Shown one piece after another: positions 58,276 through 64,000 of a DNA stretch of 64,000 nt. A program made the translations under genes and the position numbers. This stretch comes from Malurus cyaneus samueli (taxonomy: Eukaryota; Chordata; Aves; Passeriformes; Maluridae): positions 45,274,302 to 45,338,301 of the forward strand of contig CM019237.1 of the NCBI GenBank assembly GCA_009741485.1. Reading direction: 5' to 3'. Within the stretch, counting starts at the first letter, position 1. Every line of letters starts with the position of its first letter. The notes under the pieces were generated by a model, which was not told the origin of the DNA, made no database searches, and saw nothing but the letters and a program-made list of their open reading frames with translations.

Positions 58276-61200
58276 ATTTGCAGTGATTAGACTGGATATA
58301 GGTAATTCCTGGAATCAAGTTTCTCATGAAATTCCTGATTATAGGGGGTCTGAAATCTCTTTTATCACATCCTTCAGGACTCACTTAAACCTTACTGGTT
58401 CTGCAAACACACACACAACTGAACTCTTGTCCTGGAAACCTTGTGAAAATGACCACAGATGGGATACTTACATGCTGCTAATTTTTTCCCCTTTCTTTCC
58501 CCATGCTTGCCAAGCTGCCATCTTTTGTCCAGGCTCACTGGCTCACAGCCATGGTGTCCACACCAGAAGGTCTGACCTGATGGTGCCAGGGTGTAACAGT
58601 AGGGTTTTTCCAGCCATGCCCAAAGGTGAGTTGGGAAGGAGCTGTTAGCAATAAAGAGTAGAGGGGCTTGATCTGTAGTCAATCTCAAATGCTTCTGAAC
58701 AAGTTCAACATTCTCCCTTTGCAAACCACGGAATTCAAGACCTCTTACAAGCGTGGGGTAGGAATGCATCATCATGCAGTTCTCCTTCCAGGTCTGATAA
58801 TACAGTCACCTTCTCTGGATAGTTCCCGGTATCCAGAGATAGTCTGGAGGAGCTGTTAGCACTTGGTGAACCTGCTCTGGCTGGGATTTCAAGGTAATGG
58901 CTCCCTGACACCTCCCCTATGTCCCCTGGACAAAAGTCTGTTTACCACTCCATCTGACTCAGCCCTGGAATAACAGCAGCCTTTTATTCTCTGCCAGTAA
59001 TGCCCTGGGCAGAACTCTTATCCTCCTTGATGCATACAAACCTAAAAAGACTCCCTAAGAAACAATGTAAGTTTTCCATAAAAATGCAAGGCCTGCACGT
59101 AGCAAAATAGAAAGAGAGCAAGACAGGAAGGCAAGCTGGTCCAAACCCAGCAGCAGGAACCTCAGCTTCACTAGCCACAAAGCTTAAAGACAGGCATAGT
59201 TCTGCTCACTCCCTTGTGAGAAAGTGAGGCTATCTGTCTTTCATACATGCTCACTTTCTTTTCCTACCACTCCTATCTTTACTCAGTCATTCTAGCTGCA
59301 ACTTTGTTAAAATTATGATTGGATAGTCTTCTGGATTTTGAGGGATCCTTTTGTCAGAAGAATTCCTGGGATGTAGCCCCTACTAAATGAAATTGAGAGT
59401 TGAGCAATTTGAGGATCTTGAGCAAATTAGCTAGAGATTGAGTAAAGATATGATTCTCTGTTAATTTAGAGGTCTTTTTTTTACCAGTAACTACCTTTAA
59501 GGAACTCTCTAATGAAATATGTACTTTGCGCAACTCTGTTATTTTTTGTCAAATAAGATTTTGAATTTATGCACTGTGATCTGTGTGTGCCTTACTGGGA
59601 TTTTGGACTGTAGCCTGTGTGCTTGCCAGCATTGATCCCAAATATGCAGACACCATTTCAATTTGCTTCTCCAAATCCCTTTACCTTTTCCATCACTCAG
59701 TGTACATGTGGCTGTCAGTAACATGCAAAAATAGCATGCAATACAGAGGAGGGAAGGCTGCAGCACTGAAAGAAGTTCTCCTTGGGTTGGAAAAGCTCAA
59801 CCTGCCATGTCCAGCCTAGAAAGATGGCCTGGATGCCGCACGAGTGTATCAGAAATCAGGGCAGAACAGATCAGGGAGCCAGGCAGGATGGGGACAAAGC
59901 ATGGGAAGGCAACTCTTTCTCAAATTATACACTTGGAGTACATGTCAGCAGGGACAACTCTGAATAACTCTGAGTTGTAACCTTGCCTCTGGGTGCCTGT
60001 CACCACCTCCAGTTGTCTTTTTTCCGTTTCCCTTACCCTCACTTCCTGCACTCTTTTGTTCTCTTAATTCTTGCTTCTGAAGAACACTGCAGCATTCATA
60101 TGTAAATTGCACCTAGTGCTGCAAGAAGGAGTGTGTCTCAAGGAGAAATACATGCCACCCTCCTCCCGTTGCATTTTCCACTCCCTGTGGACTCCTCTCT
60201 CAGTCTAGGAAAGGAGGCAGGGATAGGACGTGTGCGAGAAGGGGAGATCCCACGCATGGCCTCCTCCTGCATTTCCTTTGCACCTCTCCCTCCATGCTCC
60301 CTGTTTCTGCAGTTAGCAATTAAAGCTGTCATCTCTCATCGCGCCCACAGCAAGTGGGGCGGGCGGTACAGCAGGTACCGCCCTGCACCAGGGTCATCCC
60401 AGGTACCAGTCTGTCACAGCCCAGAGCTGCAAGGCTGTCCCATTCCTTTGACACAAATGTGATGACTGTCACAATGTCGTTGTTTGTATAGGTCTAAGTC
60501 AAGCGGAAAAATCACATACAGACACACACATGGAGTGATTTTTAATGGTTTTTTTTTTTTTTCTCCCAGGAAAGGGATTTTCAGGAGAAGTCTCCCCCGG
60601 GGGACTGGAAACAGAATTTCTTCATGTGTAGGCAGTGTGCTGGCAGGTTTTTGTCACTTTCATTCACTCCCTAGATAGGTTACTGGGGGCTGAGAGCTAC
60701 AGCTCTTCTCTTCCCCTCAGCCAGATAATCAGCTTCAAAAATCAAAGATTTCTGTCCTGCAAGTCAATGGAGCAAAGCCACATAGTGTAGCCTGAAAAAG
60801 GAGAAGAGATCTACCTGGACAGCTTTCCTATTCCACTGGGTACTGACGCATTTATTCTCACCACACACATAGTCCAGATTTAGCTTATTCAGCCATGGCA
60901 ACCCAGCTGCCTGGGACTTGTGCTGTATTTTCTCCTAGGCTGTGTATGACGTGTTCCCTCTGCTCTGCCCCTCCTTGCCCCCCTCTTGAGGAGCAGGCTC
61001 TGAATTCGGCACAGGTTCAGGAAGGTTTCGCACCAGCTACTCGCCCTTTCAGTCAGTGCTGCCAAGGTTTCTGGGCTGAAATATCAGCACAGCTGGTTGG
61101 AGACAATCACCTTTCTGAGCCCATGGGATGGCTGTGCTATATGAATGATGTGCTGCTTTGTGAGGATGCTAGCTTCCCCAGCAAGCACTACTCCATGCCA

Positions 61201-62866
61201 GAGCACTACAGGGGCCAGAGGAGCATCAGCACCTGCAAGCCCTGCATAGACCCAGGGTGCCATGATGGGAAATGCTGCATGCTCTCTGGGATCACCTTCT
61301 CATCCACTGGTAACATTCAGAAATCTGTTGTTCACTACTGGCAACTGTTTTGACTTTTGTTGTTGCAGTTGCTGGTCATTGATACCTCTCAGTATCTGAT
61401 GTGGGCCCTAGTCCAGAGTGCCTTCAGGTTAGGGGAGACTTCCCTTTGTGTTTAGCTGACTGTGGCTCAGAGATGCGCTGCTGAAAAGACAGCAACATTG
61501 GACTGTCTGTGCTTTGGCTGCCAAGGTGGCTTTCCCTCGTTTGCCTCTCTCCCTCCCTGCCCATGCTGACAGGGGCTGAGCAGCCACCACGCTGTGGTGA
61601 GCCTGAAGGATATAGGAGTGATGCCAGTAGACCAGTGGGAGGGATGGAGGGATGGGAGCAAAGGATTTCATCCTGCAGTGGGGCTAAGTTCTGATTTTGA
61701 TGAGTGGATTGGTAGATGTAACACAGTAAAGCTCTTTTCTCTGTGATGCATCTGAGATAAGTGAATGAGAAGGAGCAGCTTTGAAAAGGATATTTCTCTG
61801 CAGCAGGGCTGAGCACAGCTTGCACGTCTTGCATGACGCAGAGATGGGACATCTCTGTAACCTGCTTCTGGTTACTCTGAGAGCAGGGGATGGAAGCAGG
61901 CTTGCAGGGAGATCAGATTCTCGGCTCTGTCAGGTATATGAAATGCCCATTCATTAGGAAAGAAGCAGCAGTTTTATGCTTTTGATGTCAGCTACTGATT
62001 TACAGTGATTTATATCAACAGCTACAACCTGTATTTACATAAGATTTCTCACAGGACTGTCAGGGCTCTGCAGAGGAAAAGAAAAAATGGTCTTAGGCTA
62101 ACATTGTAAGCCCTGTAAACTCAGAGAGCCAGGTTCTTTGCGGGACTCTGCCAAAGCCTCCTGTATCCATTTATAAAGGTCACTTTAAGCTTAGCCCTTC
62201 ATGCCTGAGTTTCCCCAGCTCTAAAATGTGGACAATAATGCTTTTCATCTTCACATAGGGATGGGTGATGGAAGCTTCATGAGATGTAATTTAAAAAAAA
62301 AAATAAAAGCTTTAAGATCTTGCAATAGGAAATGCATGGCTCCTAGCAATAGCATCCCTTGGGTGAAAGAGCATACTAAAATCTTTAGTAATCCTGCCTT
62401 GCTCTGGGTCTATCTCCGATGCAGAGACACAGTGTCTCAGTCTGGATTAGACAGATAGGCCCAGGCCAGGATGCATTCCTTCAATCACTGCTATTTACAT
62501 GACCTGATATTTAAAGAATGAAAAAAGGACAGGGTGGGGTCACAGCCCCAACCACAAGGATAGGACTGTCAGGGCCCATGCATAGCTTTGATTTCTACTA
62601 GAAACTGATGTGCCCACCTAGCAGCTCCCTTGTGCCTGCAGAGTTTGTATTCTCCTGTTTCTATCACAGCCCAGCACCTCAGAGGCACCACTGGTCCACA
62701 TGGGAACCCTCATTGACAAACCTGATCCCTTTGCAAGGTGCTCAAGTATTGGAAAGGAGCTGTGTGTGTCACAGGGAGTGAAGGTTGCTGTTGTCCAGCC
62801 AGGTGGTAGGTGGGAGGAAAAGGCTCTGTCCATAGTTCACCTATTGGGATGTGTTGACTTGCTTTG
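58276..62866. other. Long non-coding stretch, nothing recognised
   Basis: No repeat family, RNA or gene that I can support. Open frames at 58283-58648 (121 codons), 60895-61353 (152 codons, plus) and 61424-61852 (142 codons, minus) are unrecognised. The second is cysteine-rich but shows no spacing typical of a known domain. Confidence 0.5.

Positions 62867-62895
<29 letters not shown>
62867..62895. repeat. Poly(T) run, 29 bases
   Basis: Uninterrupted T. It could be the tail of a minus-strand retroposed sequence whose body would lie to the right, but 62896-64000 does not resemble a known gene or SINE to me. Confidence 0.9.
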
Positions 62896-62897
<2 letters not shown>

Positions 62898-64000
62898 CTT
62901 CTTAATGGTTGCAATTTATTTTTTTTTAAGCCTCACTGAATAAATTAACCAGTTTGGAACTTTTAACATGATTTATTAAAACAGAACCAAGCGAAAACAT
63001 TATTTTTTGCTTGTGATAGCCAAGTTGGACTCTCCAAGTATAAGCAGGGAAAATGAGTGATTTTCCTTTACTGTGCCAGATCCAGTGAGGAGTCTCTTCT
63101 CATTTCAGGATAACAGCAAAAAAAACATGGTCAGTAAGAACAGATTTGTTGAGCTCAGCAGATCTTCCTTTATCTTAATGTCCAGATTCTGCCAGCCCAG
63201 AAATTACTCGTCTGAACCAGGGCTTTTAATTACTCCCTTTGTGCAGTTCTGGGACAAGCATCTCAAGTTTAAGCTACTTGATGGCATTCCAGCCTCCTGC
63301 AGCTCATACTCACAGTAGGTAGTGCCTACAGCCTAGAGAGGAGAGGCTGCTAGCTGCCATGAGCAAGCAGATACATGTGTTTTGTGCCACAGTGGACCAT
63401 GCTGAAGATACAAGAGTGTTATGTGAGGCTGTATTGTGATGATATCAGGTACTGTGCTCTGCATAGCAATTCTCTCCCAGGCACTGAGCTATGTGGTTCA
63501 GAGCACCTACTGGCTCTGCATCATCAGAGATGCTAAACAGATGAAAGGCCTTTAGTCCATATGTTTTGAAGTTGGCCACAAGTAGAAAATATTGATTTGT
63601 GGTGACAAATTTAATTTCTAAATTAATTGAAGAAAGATATCATTCTGCCTCAAGCTGTTCCATTTGCATGAGAATGAGATCACCTTAGACAAGAACAAAG
63701 AGACCTTTATACATAGTGAATTGTGCAAAAAAAAACCCCACAAATTAGCTGGAGGTGGAAGAGCTGAACAGTCACTGGCACGACAAAATTAGCTAGTCTG
63801 CATCATAACCGTTATAGAAACAACAAGGAGGAAGGAAAACAGACCTTTGAAGAAACATTTTTCTCAGGAAAATAGACTCATGAAAGACAATTTGGTGCAC
63901 TTCACCTGATTCACAAATGACCTGACAAAATATCCATCTCTATCCACCTGTCCCATTCTTGGTGTGGTGCACACAGCAATTTGCATCCCCCTAGCAAAGG
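62896..64000. other. Non-coding stretch, nothing recognised
   Basis: AT-rich unique-looking DNA to the window edge. An 81-codon open frame at 63073-63318 is unrecognised. There is an A9 run near 63727. Confidence 0.5.

Noticed and set aside
59775..59830. GGGTTGGAAAAG, reminiscent of a CR1 3' end
   Set aside because: Only about 12 bases match. The terminal CAGAATC-type sequence and the following CR1 blocks are absent.
60895..61353. Cysteine-containing 152-codon frame
   Set aside because: Cysteine spacing matches no family I know, there is no signal peptide, and no splice or promoter context.
1..64000. CRISPR arrays, prophage, operons, toxin-antitoxin or other prokaryotic systems
   Set aside because: CR1 elements, CpG depletion, microsatellites and the lack of packed genes show vertebrate nuclear DNA. 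No regularly spaced repeats were seen.

Overview
This window looks like non-coding DNA from a bird nuclear genome, or possibly another reptile such as a crocodilian or turtle. The main evidence is three pieces of CR1 LINE retrotransposon: minus strand at about 23640-24016 and 28743-28781, plus strand at about 51324-51481. These carry the typical CR1 3'-end wording (CACAGAATGG, TTGGAAGGGACC, or its reverse complement with a TATGA-type tail). Apart from these there is one probable solo LTR (20246-20498) and scattered short simple repeats. So few interspersed repeats in 64 kb also fits a compact avian genome. CpG is scarce almost everywhere except one CpG-rich block near 57 kb. I cannot name the species, chromosome or neighbouring genes.

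I recognise no protein-coding gene on either strand. The open frames are short, show no domain I know, have unremarkable composition, and are about as long as chance allows in 64 kb of six-frame sequence (longest 216 and 209 codons). There is no bacterial-type gene packing, operon, CRISPR array, rRNA or convincing tRNA.

Layout. 1-430 reads like the end of a plus-strand 3' UTR, with AATAAA at 388-393 and a GT-rich element after it. 5740-6110 is an AT-rich island with polyadenylation hexamers on both strands. 9640-12340 holds three AT-rich, homeodomain/POU-motif-rich blocks that look like conserved non-coding elements. 13150-13500 is another 3'-UTR-like stretch with AATAAA at 13476-13481. 13.5-41 kb is mostly featureless and holds the LTR, two CR1 pieces, two small tandem duplications and one exon-like segment (26591-26748). 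41-56 kb has homopurine/homopyrimidine tracts, three TGA(C/G)TCA sites in 71 bp at 43254-43324, several enhancer-like blocks, a G-quadruplex motif and the third CR1 piece. 56.3-57.8 kb is the most distinctive part: a long A-rich purine tract, then a CpG island with a homeodomain-site-rich core (57195-57450) and a second G-quadruplex motif. 58.3-64 kb is again featureless apart from a 29-base poly(T).

My overall reading, by inference only, is a gene-poor regulatory landscape near a developmental gene, or a large intron. I did not find a novel biological system here. The best leads are the CpG island with its embedded element, the AP-1/MARE cluster, the bidirectional polyadenylation island and the exon-like segment at 26.6 kb.
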